In this document: piece by piece, positions 7,828 through 17,500 of the stretch | Layout: the number at the start of each line of letters is the position of its first letter | Numbering within the stretch: the first letter of the stretch is position 1 | Assembly (NCBI GenBank): GCA_905211505.1 | Contig: CAJMAX010000007.1 | Location: 1 to 29,958 of the forward strand | DNA length: 29,958 bases | From: an uncultured bacterium | GTDB taxonomy: Bacteria > Cyanobacteriota > Vampirovibrionia > Gastranaerophilales > Gastranaerophilaceae | Direction of reading: 5' to 3' | Made by a program: the position numbers and the translations under genes | Notes under the pieces: model-generated | What the model saw: the letters and a program-made list of their open reading frames with translations, nothing else | Database searches by the model: none | What the model was told of the DNA's origin: nothing

Positions 7828-8724
7828 ATGGAAATTATTAGAGAACTTAAAGAAATTCCAAATTTATCATTAGCACTAGGATTTTTTGATGGAGTCCATC
7901 TTGGACATCAGGAAGTCATAGGCTGTGCTGTTGAATTTGCTCAAAATAATAATTACCAGTCTGCAGTCGTTACATTTAGAGAACATCCTTATTGTTATTT
8001 CAACGGGATTTCGCCAAAGTATATTTTAACATTGCAGGATAAATACAAACTAATAGAAGATTTAGGCGTTGATTATATTATTGAACTAGATTTTGGTTCA
8101 GTATGTCATATGACACCTATGCAATATTTGGAAGAAGTTCTGGTAAAATATTTTTCACCAAAAGCAATTTCTACAGGATTTAACCATCAATTTGGTGTGG
8201 ATAAATCAGGAAATGTAAAGTTCTTATCTGACTGCCAAAACAAATTTGATTATCTTTATTTTGCAACTCCGCCTCAGTCTATTTTTGGAGACGTAATCAG
8301 CAGTACAGCAATTCGTCAGTACATAAAAACAGGCTCCGTTTATATGGCGGATTCTATGTTGGGAAGAAAATTTTCAGTTTCCGGCACTGTTATTAAAGGA
8401 AAAGAACTTGGTGCAACTATCGGATATCCTACCGCAAATATTATTTATCCGTTAGATATTGTTGAACCTCCTCACGGGGTTTATGATGTGGAAGTTGAAT
8501 TGGATAACGGAAAAGTATATAGAGGTCTTGCTAATTTTGGTGTTTCTCCTACAGTTTCAAATGCAGGAATTTGTACTCTAGAAACACATATCTTCAAATT
8601 TAAAGGTAATTTGTACGACAGAGACATCAAAGTTTCATTTACAAAAATGCTGAGACCTGAAATTAAATTTGCAAATCTTGATGAGTTAAAAACTCAGATT
8701 GAAATTGATATTCAATCTTTATAG
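7828..8724 (+). CDS. ribF: bifunctional riboflavin kinase / FAD synthetase
   Basis: A 298-residue enzyme from the chosen ATG. It makes FMN from riboflavin and FAD from FMN. The N-terminal nucleotidyltransferase has LALGFFDGVHLGH and the ISSTAIRQYIKTG block; the C-terminal kinase has GKELGATIGYPTANI, GVYDVEVEL and LETHIFKFKGNLYDRDIKV. A TTG six codons upstream keeps the frame open, but the ATG matches the usual N-terminus. No Shine-Dalgarno precedes the ATG; a -10 box lies just upstream, consistent with leaderless translation. I see no FMN riboswitch. A bidirectional terminator follows. Confidence 0.95.
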   Translation: MEIIRELKEIPNLSLALGFFDGVHLGHQEVIGCAVEFAQNNNYQSAVVTFREHPYCYFNGISPKYILTLQDKYKLIEDLGVDYIIELDFGSVCHMTPMQYLEEVLVKYFSPKAISTGFNHQFGVDKSGNVKFLSDCQNKFDYLYFATPPQSIFGDVISSTAIRQYIKTGSVYMADSMLGRKFSVSGTVIKGKELGATIGYPTANIIYPLDIVEPPHGVYDVEVELDNGKVYRGLANFGVSPTVSNAGICTLETHIFKFKGNLYDRDIKVSFTKMLRPEIKFANLDELKTQIEIDIQSL

Positions 8725-8754
8725 ATATTTAAATAATTCATTAAGTTAAATACA

Positions 8755-8790
8755 GAAAAGACTAAAGTTAGTGATAACTTTAGTCTTTTC
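8755..8790. terminator. bidirectional terminator between ribF and fabI
   Basis: Perfect 16-bp stem (8755-8770 with 8775-8790, loop GTGA), with GAAAAG at one end and CTTTTC at the other, between convergent genes. Confidence 0.85.
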
Positions 8791-8826
8791 TTCTCTATAC
8801 GCTAAAATCTGTTAAAAATACCAGAA

Positions 8827-9636
8827 TTATAGCTCAACATTATTAGAAATTATATCCATTTCTTCTGATGAAGCATAAGCTGAATGGCAACCGCAATCTA
8901 CATATAGAACTTCTCCAGTTGTACCTGTTGACAAATCAGAAGCTAAATATAAACCGGCTTTACCTACATCTTCCAATGCTACATTACGTTTCATTGGAGC
9001 CCTTAAAACAGCAGCTTTAAGCATTTTAGAAAATCCGTTAATGCCCATAGACGCAAGTGTTTTAACCGGACCTGCTGATATGCAGTTAACTCTGATACCT
9101 TTCTTACCAAGATCAACAGCAAGAAATCTCATTGTAGACTCAAGAGCAGCTTTAGCAACTCCCATTACGTTGTAGCTTGGTACAGAAAGCACTGAGCCAA
9201 GGTATGTAAGAGCAAATATTGAGCCGCCTTCATTCATAAGAGGTTCTGCATTACGAGCGATTGTAACAAGAGAATACGCACTTACGCCCAATGCTGTATC
9301 CCAGCCATCTTTAGATGTTTCGATAAATCTGCCCATTAAATCTTCTTTTTTAGCAAATGCAACAGCATGAACTACGAAATCAAGTTTTCCATAAACTTTT
9401 TCACATTCTGCAAATACAGCTTTTACTTCATCTTCTTTGGTAACATCGCAACTCATAATAATTTTAGCACCCATGCTCTCAGCAATAGGTTTTACTCTTT
9501 TTTCCATTGCTTCTCCGGCATAAGTGAAAGCTATTTCTGCACCTGCATCGTAAAGTTGTTTAGCAATTCCATATGCAATACCGTGAGTATTTGATACTCC
9601 AAAAATAACACCTTTTTTACCTTTCATTAAATCCAT
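8827..9636 (-). CDS. fabI: enoyl-[acyl-carrier-protein] reductase (NADH)
   Basis: A 269-residue short-chain dehydrogenase of the FabI type, which performs the last reduction in each cycle of fatty acid elongation. The nucleotide site GVSNTHGIAYGIA (residues 13-25) and the FabI catalytic set Tyr145 (TYLG), Tyr155 and Lys162 (YNVMGVAK) are all present, as is the substrate-loop region SAGPVKTLASMGI. The GAATTTAATATG start has AGGGAGA eight bases upstream. It stands alone, divergent from the 675-residue coiled-coil gene. No other fatty acid synthesis gene is nearby. Confidence 0.97.
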   Translation of the reverse strand: MDLMKGKKGVIFGVSNTHGIAYGIAKQLYDAGAEIAFTYAGEAMEKRVKPIAESMGAKIIMSCDVTKEDEVKAVFAECEKVYGKLDFVVHAVAFAKKEDLMGRFIETSKDGWDTALGVSAYSLVTIARNAEPLMNEGGSIFALTYLGSVLSVPSYNVMGVAKAALESTMRFLAVDLGKKGIRVNCISAGPVKTLASMGINGFSKMLKAAVLRAPMKRNVALEDVGKAGLYLASDLSTGTTGEVLYVDCGCHSAYASSEEMDIISNNVEL

Positions 9637-9737
9637 ATTAAATTCTCCCTAACTTCGTATATAAAACTACTTATTAATTTTATCAAAAATAAAAATTTAA
9701 GGCAAATTTTAAAAATTATCATACTGAAGTATCTTAA

Positions 9738-9756
9738 TGTAAACAATTGTAAACAA
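9738..9756. promoter_or_regulatory. tandem 10-bp-period repeat in the fabI upstream region
   Basis: TGTAAACAA occurs at 9738-9746 and again at 9748-9756, exactly one helical turn apart. On the minus strand each copy reads TTGTTTACA. The copy at 9738 provides a TTTACA that sits 17 bases before GATAAT, so the repeat overlaps a plausible fabI -35 box. The phasing suggests side-by-side protein binding. Confidence 0.35.
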
Positions 9757-9834
9757 AACCTTAAGTGCTGAAATCGTGGATTTCTAAAAGTTTTTATATA
9801 TATAAGAGAGTTTAAATTTGGAGAGCTTTGACAA

Positions 9835-11862
9835 GTGAGCATTAACAATGTAAATCAGAATACTGACATACAAAAGCTTCTAAAGTTGATGAAAACCAAC
9901 AAAAGCGGCAAAACTGCTATGTCTTCAAAAGTTCCGGCTCATATGACAATGAACGGCTCTATTTTCAATGCTAATGCTAATACAATAAGTTCTGTTGGCA
10001 GCAACAGAAGTGCTGTAGCATCAAGAGGAATTCAAACTACCAATAATGTTCTTCAAGCTAATACGGCAAAATCCGTTTCTAATGTTTCTAACTCTCAATC
10101 TTCTCAATCAACAAGAGAATCAGAAGCTAATGAAGAAAATTCAAGAGTAAACTTAAGCAATTACGATTTTGATAATTTAACAGGAGTATCAAGCAGTGAA
10201 TTAAATAGCTTGAAAGCTGAATTATCTGAATTAAAAGATTCTAACATTCCAAGATTTTTAGAAAACAGCGTAAATAAAAAATTAGGTAAAGTTAAATCCG
10301 AATTGCAAAAAAGAGCATCCGGAACTAATGGTACAGAACAAAACAATCAAACAAACGGTGCTGAAAACTCTGACAAAACTGAAAAGAAAGATAAATATTC
10401 TGCAAAAGATGGAGATGCAGCTGTAGCTTCTTCTAAAGATGCAAACAATGATGCCAAAGCTGCTACTGTTCAAACTGAACAAGGCACATCTAAGATGAAA
10501 GAATCAGCTTCAGATATGAAGTCTTTAAATTCTAAAATGAAAAAAGATGAAAAGACTTTCAAAAAGCAAATGAAAGCTGGCGAAAAACAAATTAAAACTA
10601 ATGAAAAGAAAATGCAGCAAATGGCTGCAAAAATGGAAGCTTTATCATTAGAAAATGAAGCTATTAATTCTGAAATAGAACAAGCTTCTCTTATTGTGGA
10701 TTCAAGCTCTTCTTCTGAATCTGATAGAACTCAAGCTCAACAACTTATCCAGGGTAAATCTTCAAGATTACAAGAAAATCAAGATTTACTTGGCAAAAGC
10801 AATGTTAGTTTGAAAAAAGTTCAAGTTACTACCAACAAAAAAGTAAGAACACTAACAAGAACAGCTAAAAGTTACAATAAAACAGCAAAAGTAAATCAAC
10901 AACAAGTTGCTAAAAATGAAACAGTAGCTGATGACGTTTTAAAAATTGCAAATAAAGCAGACCAAATCGCTGGTTACACAGTAACTGCCGGCCAGATGAC
11001 AAAAATGGTTGGAGCAGGAATGATTGCTCTTGGAACAGCAAATCCTATGATGTTTGGTTCATTAATTGTTCCAGGAGGAACAGTTCAAAAAGTTGGTATT
11101 ACAGTAGAAACTGTTGGAAACTATGGAAAAATGGCAGCTAGCGTAACTAAAACTGCAGTTTATGCCGCACAAGGTAATATTGCTGGTGCTTTAACTTCTG
11201 CAGGTGCAGCAGTTATGTCAGGTACATCCGCAGTTAAAGGAACTAAAGAAATTAAAAGTGGATTCGAAAATATTGACAAACAAGTTGCAGCAGCACAGGA
11301 TAAAGCTACTGCAAAAATGGATGCTAAAGCTGCAGATAAAGCAGGTCAAGCTAGCGCAAAAAGTGCAGAAGCTGATAATTTAAGAGCTGGAACAAAAAAA
11401 CCAGATGGGACTGTAAATGAACCAACAGCAAAAGATCTTAAAAAAGCAGATAAACTAGATAAACAAGCTGAAAAATTACAAAATAAAGCTAATAAAATAG
11501 ATGCCAAAGCAGACAAATTAAATTCTCAAGCAGACAAGTTACATGCAAAAATTGATCTTAAAGATCAAGCAAAATTTGAAAATGCTGTAAAGAAAGCTGA
11601 AACCCAAGTAGCTAATACTACAGGTAAAGCAAAAGAAAGAGCTCAAGAACAATTAAAGAAACTTAATAATATGGGTTCAAAAGGTTATGCAGAACAAGCA
11701 TCTAAAGGTTTTGCTAACAAATTAGCTAAAGGTATGGAATTTGGCAGCTTCTTACAATCTGCAGGTTCTATGGTGGGTCAAACTCAACAACAGGGTTCTG
11801 AAACAACAGTTGTTAGAAGCAACTACAGAGCTAAACATTTACAAAGAAGAAGACTTCGCTAA
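9835..11862 (+). CDS. large Ala/Lys/Gln-rich coiled-coil protein, unknown function
   Basis: A 675-residue protein I do not recognise. Residues 1-100 are Ser/Asn-rich and probably disordered. Residues 104-155 contain a short folded-looking helix pair (YDFDNLTGVSSSELNSLKAE). Residues 215-310 are coiled coil. Residues 382-470 are Gly/Ala-rich and mildly hydrophobic (MVGAGMIALGTANPMMFG) and might insert into or lie on a membrane. Residues 535-575 carry five near-exact heptads of the form A(D/E/N)KLxxK. There is no signal peptide. It starts at GTG with GGAGAG nine bases upstream. The layout resembles secreted pore-forming or translocator-type coiled-coil proteins, but that is only analogy. Confidence 0.8.
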   Translation: MSINNVNQNTDIQKLLKLMKTNKSGKTAMSSKVPAHMTMNGSIFNANANTISSVGSNRSAVASRGIQTTNNVLQANTAKSVSNVSNSQSSQSTRESEANEENSRVNLSNYDFDNLTGVSSSELNSLKAELSELKDSNIPRFLENSVNKKLGKVKSELQKRASGTNGTEQNNQTNGAENSDKTEKKDKYSAKDGDAAVASSKDANNDAKAATVQTEQGTSKMKESASDMKSLNSKMKKDEKTFKKQMKAGEKQIKTNEKKMQQMAAKMEALSLENEAINSEIEQASLIVDSSSSSESDRTQAQQLIQGKSSRLQENQDLLGKSNVSLKKVQVTTNKKVRTLTRTAKSYNKTAKVNQQQVAKNETVADDVLKIANKADQIAGYTVTAGQMTKMVGAGMIALGTANPMMFGSLIVPGGTVQKVGITVETVGNYGKMAASVTKTAVYAAQGNIAGALTSAGAAVMSGTSAVKGTKEIKSGFENIDKQVAAAQDKATAKMDAKAADKAGQASAKSAEADNLRAGTKKPDGTVNEPTAKDLKKADKLDKQAEKLQNKANKIDAKADKLNSQADKLHAKIDLKDQAKFENAVKKAETQVANTTGKAKERAQEQLKKLNNMGSKGYAEQASKGFANKLAKGMEFGSFLQSAGSMVGQTQQQGSETTVVRSNYRAKHLQRRRLR

Positions 11863-11886
11863 TAACATAACGAAGTCTTCGTTTTA
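11849..11886 (+). terminator. rho-independent terminator overlapping the end of the coiled-coil gene
   Basis: GAAGACTTCG (11849-11858) pairs with CGAAGTCTTC (11871-11880) and is followed by GTTTTA. The stop codon lies in the loop, so the last codons form the 5' arm. Confidence 0.75.
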
Positions 11887-11919
11887 TATAAACAGTTAAA
11901 ACTCTCTCAAAATTTTAAA

Positions 11920-13212
11920 CTAACCTTTTTGTAGATTATTTATCTCTAAAATTAATTTATCTATATTAGGATTATCTTTAATACTTTTTGCATGCTGAGC
12001 ATACTTCAAAGCTTTACCATACTCCTGTTTGTTATAATAAATAATTGCTTTATTATAACTGACAAGATACCTTTCATCCGTTACTTTAGTTAGAGTATTA
12101 GCTCTATCTAAAGCCGCAATTGCAGCATCAAAATCTCCCATATCCGAATATACAGAAGCAATATTTATATAACCTGCAGCAAGATTCGGGTAATCCGCAA
12201 TATATTTTTTTAATTCTGCAAGTTTGTGACGCAATCTAGCATCAACACTACCTAAAATTAATGGAGAATAATATAAATTAGATTTATCAATATTTTTAAC
12301 GTTTGTTACTGTTGGTTCTAATCTATAAAGCAGTGCTAATGTTTTCAGATCACGCAAAGACAAATACTGAAAATCTGACCGATACAGTGCATACATATTC
12401 ATATTATTTTCATTTGATGAAAACATCAAATCAGATTTACTATCACTATGCCCCATTATCCCGAGAGTGTGTCCAATTTCATGTAATGCTGTATTATAAA
12501 CCTCTAAAGATGAAAAATATTGCTGCCGCGGATTTGTTTTATAAAACGTCAAATTCATTTTTTTTAACAAATTATCAGAGCCGATAATAGGATCGGTATA
12601 AGCTATAGTATACTTACACACCCCATCAGTACAAACATCTTCCGGCAAATCCTTAAATTTAATCAAAATATGAGCCTCTTCCGGATTTGAAATTTCTACA
12701 AATTTTACAAAATTTGTACGAATAGTCCACTGCTTAAGAGCTCTGTTTATATCTTTTTTATAATATGATGGAACTGAAGAGATATCTTCAAAATAAATTT
12801 TCAAAGGAAAAGTTTTTATATCCCATCTGACAATATCGTTGCCACTGGTTGCATTATAAATATAATTATCATCAACTCCTTTCAGCAATTTATGCCTTAG
12901 AGCTACAGCCTGATAACGAGCATATTTCTTAGCTTCATCTTCAATCTTTGAATTACCCATCATATACAGTTTTTTTTGAACTTCATAAGTAGGTTCTGAT
13001 TTAGAAAGAGCCAAAACATAATAAAATCTTGCCAAAACACTTTTGGAATCTGCAAACAAGGACTGCTCAAATACAGGCAGTGATTCTTCATATTTGCCGG
13101 CTGTATATAAAGTCTTAGCTTTATTGTAATAAATAATACCCATAAACGGGGATTTATAAAGCATAAAAACAATTAATACAATTAATAGTAAAGCCAATAA
13201 AAATTTACGCAT
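11920..13212 (-). CDS. exported matrixin-like zinc metalloprotease with TPR repeats
   Basis: A 430-residue protein. Residues 1-20 are a hydrophobic N-terminal signal or anchor. TPR-like helices lie at about 28-65, a metzincin protease domain at about 130-300, and three further TPR units at about 335-425. The zinc site is HEIGHTLGIMGHS (residues 244-256: His244, Glu245, His248, His255), with a possible Met-turn Met263 in SDLM. The third His is one residue further on than in classic matrixins (HExxHxxGxxH). Two Cys residues (CTDGVC, 194 and 199) could form a disulfide. It overlaps scpB by 8 bp at the end of the smc operon. The site of action is probably the outer face of the membrane. Substrate unknown. 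Confidence 0.85.
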   Translation of the reverse strand: MRKFLLALLLIVLIVFMLYKSPFMGIIYYNKAKTLYTAGKYEESLPVFEQSLFADSKSVLARFYYVLALSKSEPTYEVQKKLYMMGNSKIEDEAKKYARYQAVALRHKLLKGVDDNYIYNATSGNDIVRWDIKTFPLKIYFEDISSVPSYYKKDINRALKQWTIRTNFVKFVEISNPEEAHILIKFKDLPEDVCTDGVCKYTIAYTDPIIGSDNLLKKMNLTFYKTNPRQQYFSSLEVYNTALHEIGHTLGIMGHSDSKSDLMFSSNENNMNMYALYRSDFQYLSLRDLKTLALLYRLEPTVTNVKNIDKSNLYYSPLILGSVDARLRHKLAELKKYIADYPNLAAGYINIASVYSDMGDFDAAIAALDRANTLTKVTDERYLVSYNKAIIYYNKQEYGKALKYAQHAKSIKDNPNIDKLILEINNLQKG

Positions 13213-13714
13213 TATTCTTTTCTGCCAAATCTCTTTCTAATTGTTGAGCCAAAGCTCGAGTATCACCTTTTAATTTGAAATACTCTGCAAATTTAGAAGT
13301 GGTTTTTATATTAATACTTCTACCATTTTTATCTTTATGCTTAGAAACTAATCCCTTTTCTACAAGCTCTGCAACATGTTCATAAGCCGCAGAACGAAGT
13401 TTTACAAGTTCAGTTTGCCTGATAGGTTCTTTCAAAGCTATAACCAGTAATGTCCTTAACACCGCAGGTGACAAATCAATCGGACAAATTTTCTCAACAA
13501 TATCTGAATAATCTTCTTTTACCTGAAGAATATATCCATTTTCATCATCAATTTCTAAAGCTCCATCACGTGAAGCATAGTCCATAATAAGTTCTAAGAT
13601 GGCTTCTTCTATTTCTTCCGGTTCTTTATCTAAATAAGTTGCAATTTCTTCTAATGTTAAAGCCTTTGCGGTAACAAATAAAACTGCTTCAATTCTTGAC
13701 TTAAGCTGTTGCAC
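13205..13714 (-). CDS. scpB: segregation and condensation protein B
   Basis: About 169 residues with two winged helices: residues 1-75 (IEAVLFVTAKALTLEEIATY) and 85-160 (LSPAVLRTLLVIALKEPIRQ). ScpB forms a dimer that binds the ScpA kleisin in the SMC condensin complex, which organises and segregates chromosomes. I chose the GTG at 13714 because AAGGTGG lies five bases upstream; an in-frame GTG at 13723 is possible but badly spaced. It overlaps scpA by about 14 bp and the protease gene by 8 bp, indicating translational coupling. Confidence 0.93.
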   Translation of the reverse strand: MQQLKSRIEAVLFVTAKALTLEEIATYLDKEPEEIEEAILELIMDYASRDGALEIDDENGYILQVKEDYSDIVEKICPIDLSPAVLRTLLVIALKEPIRQTELVKLRSAAYEHVAELVEKGLVSKHKDKNGRSINIKTTSKFAEYFKLKGDTRALAQQLERDLAEKNNA

Positions 13715-14522
13715 GATTTCCACCTTTTACCACATACAAATCTGAATAAAACTCATCTTGTTCTAACTCATAATCAGTATCTCTACTCAAGAACAACAAT
13801 GCTAAATATGCACTAATTTTATCCATACCTAACATTGTTAATTCATTTAATTCAATTTTATCAACACGATTAAAAATCTGTTCTAAATTGTCTTTTAATT
13901 TAAGAACTGATTCTTCAATATACTCTTCATGAGCCATTGAAACAATTTCATCAGGAGTTAATCTTGAATAGTTTCTCACATGTCTTTTAGCTCTTTCATG
14001 AGCACTTTTCATAGAAGCACGTTTTTCTAATTTTTCATAGAATTCCAATTGTTTAATCAAGTCTTTCAAAGTCACAACACGATTACGATTTAACCTGATA
14101 CTTGTTCTTCTTTGAAGAGCTTCATCAAAACTAACAACATTGCTAGTTGGTATAAATTCCTGATCTTCCGGATACTCAACAATAAATCCGTCATCATCAT
14201 AAATTACATCATCTTGCGGTTCATCTTGAAAATCATCCAGAGATAATCCTGCCAAAACATTTGATTGAAGCCTGCACAAAATTGATGCAAATAATAGAGT
14301 TCTGGAGGCAACACGAAGATTTAATGATTTTAGTTCAATCATTCTTTGCAAATACTTTTCAGTAACATCAAGAATATCTATATTCCATGGATCAATTTTT
14401 CCTTGTTTTGCCATATCAACAAGAATTCCAATACCATCATTGGCATCAAATTCACCTGTTTTACCATATATAGAAGATTCCAAATCTTCAGCATTTATAA
14501 GATTGTTATTCATTGTCGTCAT
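13701..14522 (-). CDS. scpA: segregation and condensation protein A (kleisin)
   Basis: A 273-residue kleisin that bridges the SMC heads. The N-terminal domain has GIGILVDMAKQGKIDPWNID and LDVTEKYLQRM; the long acidic linker (EDQEFIPTSN region) is normal for the family; and the C-terminal winged helix is near residues 200-260. Its first codons overlap the end of smc by 17 bp, and its end overlaps scpB. The arrangement predicts co-production of all three condensin subunits. Confidence 0.94.
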   Translation of the reverse strand: MTTMNNNLINAEDLESSIYGKTGEFDANDGIGILVDMAKQGKIDPWNIDILDVTEKYLQRMIELKSLNLRVASRTLLFASILCRLQSNVLAGLSLDDFQDEPQDDVIYDDDGFIVEYPEDQEFIPTSNVVSFDEALQRRTSIRLNRNRVVTLKDLIKQLEFYEKLEKRASMKSAHERAKRHVRNYSRLTPDEIVSMAHEEYIEESVLKLKDNLEQIFNRVDKIELNELTMLGMDKISAYLALLFLSRDTDYELEQDEFYSDLYVVKGGNRATA

Positions 14523-17500
14523 CTCTTAATTTAACACCTGTAACTTTTGTTTTACCTTTTTCTTTTTGGGTAACACCAATTGTTCTATTAGCCGCCTCAA
14601 TCATAGGACGTCTGTGGCTTACTACAATAAATTGAGTATCAGAAGATTGTTTCTTAACCATATCCGCAATTCTTTCGACATTCATCGTATCCAAACTTGC
14701 GTCTACCTCATCCAAAGCATAGAAAGGAGCAGGAAGATATTTTTGAATTGAAAAGACTAACGCCAAAGCTGTCAATGCTTTTTCTCCACCGGATAATGCT
14801 CCGAGTTTATTATTAGTAGTTTTATCTCTTGGTTTTGCCTCAATTGTCATGCCAGCAGACAGCGGATCCTTTTCATTCTCAAGAATCAGTCTGCCTTCTC
14901 CCTCTGATAATTGATGATAAATATCTTTAAAATTTTCGTTTATAGCTGTAAATGTAGTCATAAACGCTTCTTTCTTCTGTTGCTCAAATCCATTCATCTT
15001 ATCAAGAATTGATTGACGCTCGGTTGATAATGTTCTTATCTGAGTATCTAATTCCTCTTTTCTTGCCGCTTTTTCTTCGTAAGAAACGATAGCACGCATA
15101 TTAACATCACCTAATTCTTGCATACGTTTATCCAAACGTTGGATTTTAGCATTTAATTCATCAATAGAAATTTGTACAGGTTCTAATTTTTCAACTTCAA
15201 CCCCAGCATTAGTAAGAATTTCAGTCGCTTCTTTTAATTGAGGTTCCAATTCACGTCTGCGAGCTTTGAAAGACTCAATTTGCTCATTGATTCTATCTAT
15301 TTCAGAAGCTTTTACAGCACTATTAGTCTGCAATTCAACAAGACTACTGTGAATTTCTTCTTTCTGTTTCACAAGTTCTCCGATTTTTGCATCAATTACT
15401 GCAATTTTATCAGATAGGGAGTTTAATTGTTCCTCTAATTGAAGGATTTCCGACTTGTATGTCTCTTTGTCTTTTTCTAAAGATTCATTGTTTCTTGTTG
15501 TATTTTTTATATCGTCTTCTTTAGATGTAATTAATTGCTCATTAAATTTAATTGTATTTTCAAAACCTTGAATCTCACTATTAACATTCATAAGATTTGT
15601 ATTTAGACGTCTGATTTCATCCTCAATACCTTGAGTTTTTTCTTTCAAATCTTTTAAATCTTTATCATTTAATAAACTATCCAACTCTGCCAATTTGTCT
15701 TGTGCCTGCTGAATACTATCAGCTAATTCAACTCGCTTTAACTCAATTTTATCAAGTTCTGAATTTAGTTTTTCAATCTTAGGCTCGTTTTCAGACACAT
15801 AAGTACGCTTTGTCTCCAATAAAGACTGGCTATTTTCAAATTGAGAATTCATGTTTGATAGTTCAATTTTAGCTTTAGAATACTCCGTCGAAGAAGAAGA
15901 ATAAGCTATTCGAATTTTTTCAAGCTTATCTTCCAACTCTCTTTTTCTCACAGAGGCTGTATCATATTTCTTCTGTAGCTCATCAAGTTTAGCTTTTGCT
16001 CTTTCTAATTCTTTATCATCACTCTGACCAAAACCAAACATTGATTTTTTTACATAACCACCGGTGATAGCTGATGATTTTTCATAAAGTTTACCATCTA
16101 AAGTTACCATACGGTATTTACCCATAAGTTGTTCTGCGGATTCTGCATCCTCAACAATCAAAGTATCTCCAACAGCATAGAAAAATGCATCTAAATATAA
16201 ATCATCAAAATCAACAAGGTTAATAGCAAAATCAATTACCCCTCTATTTTTAGGCAATTGCAATTTTGTCGGAGCTTTCTTAAGCTTACTCAAAGGAATA
16301 AATGTTGCTCTACCCACTTTTGAAGAATTTAATAATTCCATAGCAACATAAGCCGCATGCGGATCATCAACAACGATATGCGCAAGCCTTCCCCCAAAAG
16401 CAACATCCAATGCCAAAGAATACTCTTCATCTACTGTACCTAGTTGCATTAATGGAGCATGCACACCTTCCAAATTTGCCTGCATAACAGCATTGATTGG
16501 CAAACTTGAACCTGAAGAAGACATTAGACGTCTTTGTGCTTCCATATCTGTAAATTTTCTATAAGCAGCCCTGACATCATGATCATAATCCTCAATTGCA
16601 GTTTTTGCATCATCAAGTTCTTTCATTGTTTTTGTCTGAATATCTTTTAATTCATCCATTTCTTTTTTTAAATCAGCAACCTGCAATTCTTTTAAAGATT
16701 TATCATCAGCAAAATTAGCTTTTGCATTTTCTGCATTTTCAATAAAGTTTTTTGCGTCTTCAATTTCTTTCTTCAAAATTTTAAGCTCATTTTCTTTAGG
16801 TAAGGATGTCTTTAATAACTCATTATCCTTATCTTTCAATGCATCTAAATTGCGTGATACATCATTACGTTCCTGAATATATTTATCTGCAGTTGAACTT
16901 AATCCCGAAATATCTGCAAGTTTTTTAGATAATTCTTCTTTTTTCTCTTTTAATTGAGTCTCAATTATGCCTATTTTGTCATGCGCAAGTTTTATATTTA
17001 ATCTCTCGTCTTCAATTTTTTTCGTATAAGACTCTATACCATTTTTCGCATTTTCTATAGAATGTAATCCCTTTTGAATCTGTGTATCGGAATAATCAAT
17101 AGCATTTTTCTTGGTTTGGATACGAGCAGATAAATCACTTTGCGAATCTTTTAATTTATTTCGCTCATCTTCCCCTTGCTCTTTTAACTTGGCATCAAGC
17201 TCTTTATATTTCTCATTTATAAGTTTTATTTTTTCATCTAAATCTTTTTTATTTATCTGCTCTTCTTTTAATTTCTTATTGGATTGCAATATATTATCAT
17301 GCGCTAATTCTAAATTTCTCCTCAAATCAAAAAATTTAACTGTACTAATCTGAGATTCTAACCCCGATTTTTCTTCTTGGAGTTTTTTATACTTTAGAGC
17401 AACTTCTCTTTCTGCTTTTAATTGTTCCAGTGTTTTTTCAACCTCAGTAAGAATTAAAGAAGCAGCTTCAACACGTTGTTCAACAGTTTTAAGCTCATTT

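Noticed and set aside
11436..11560. DNA tandem repeat or CRISPR-like array in the coiled-coil gene
   Set aside because: The repeats are 21-base codon-level heptads within an open frame, imperfect at DNA level and without spacers.
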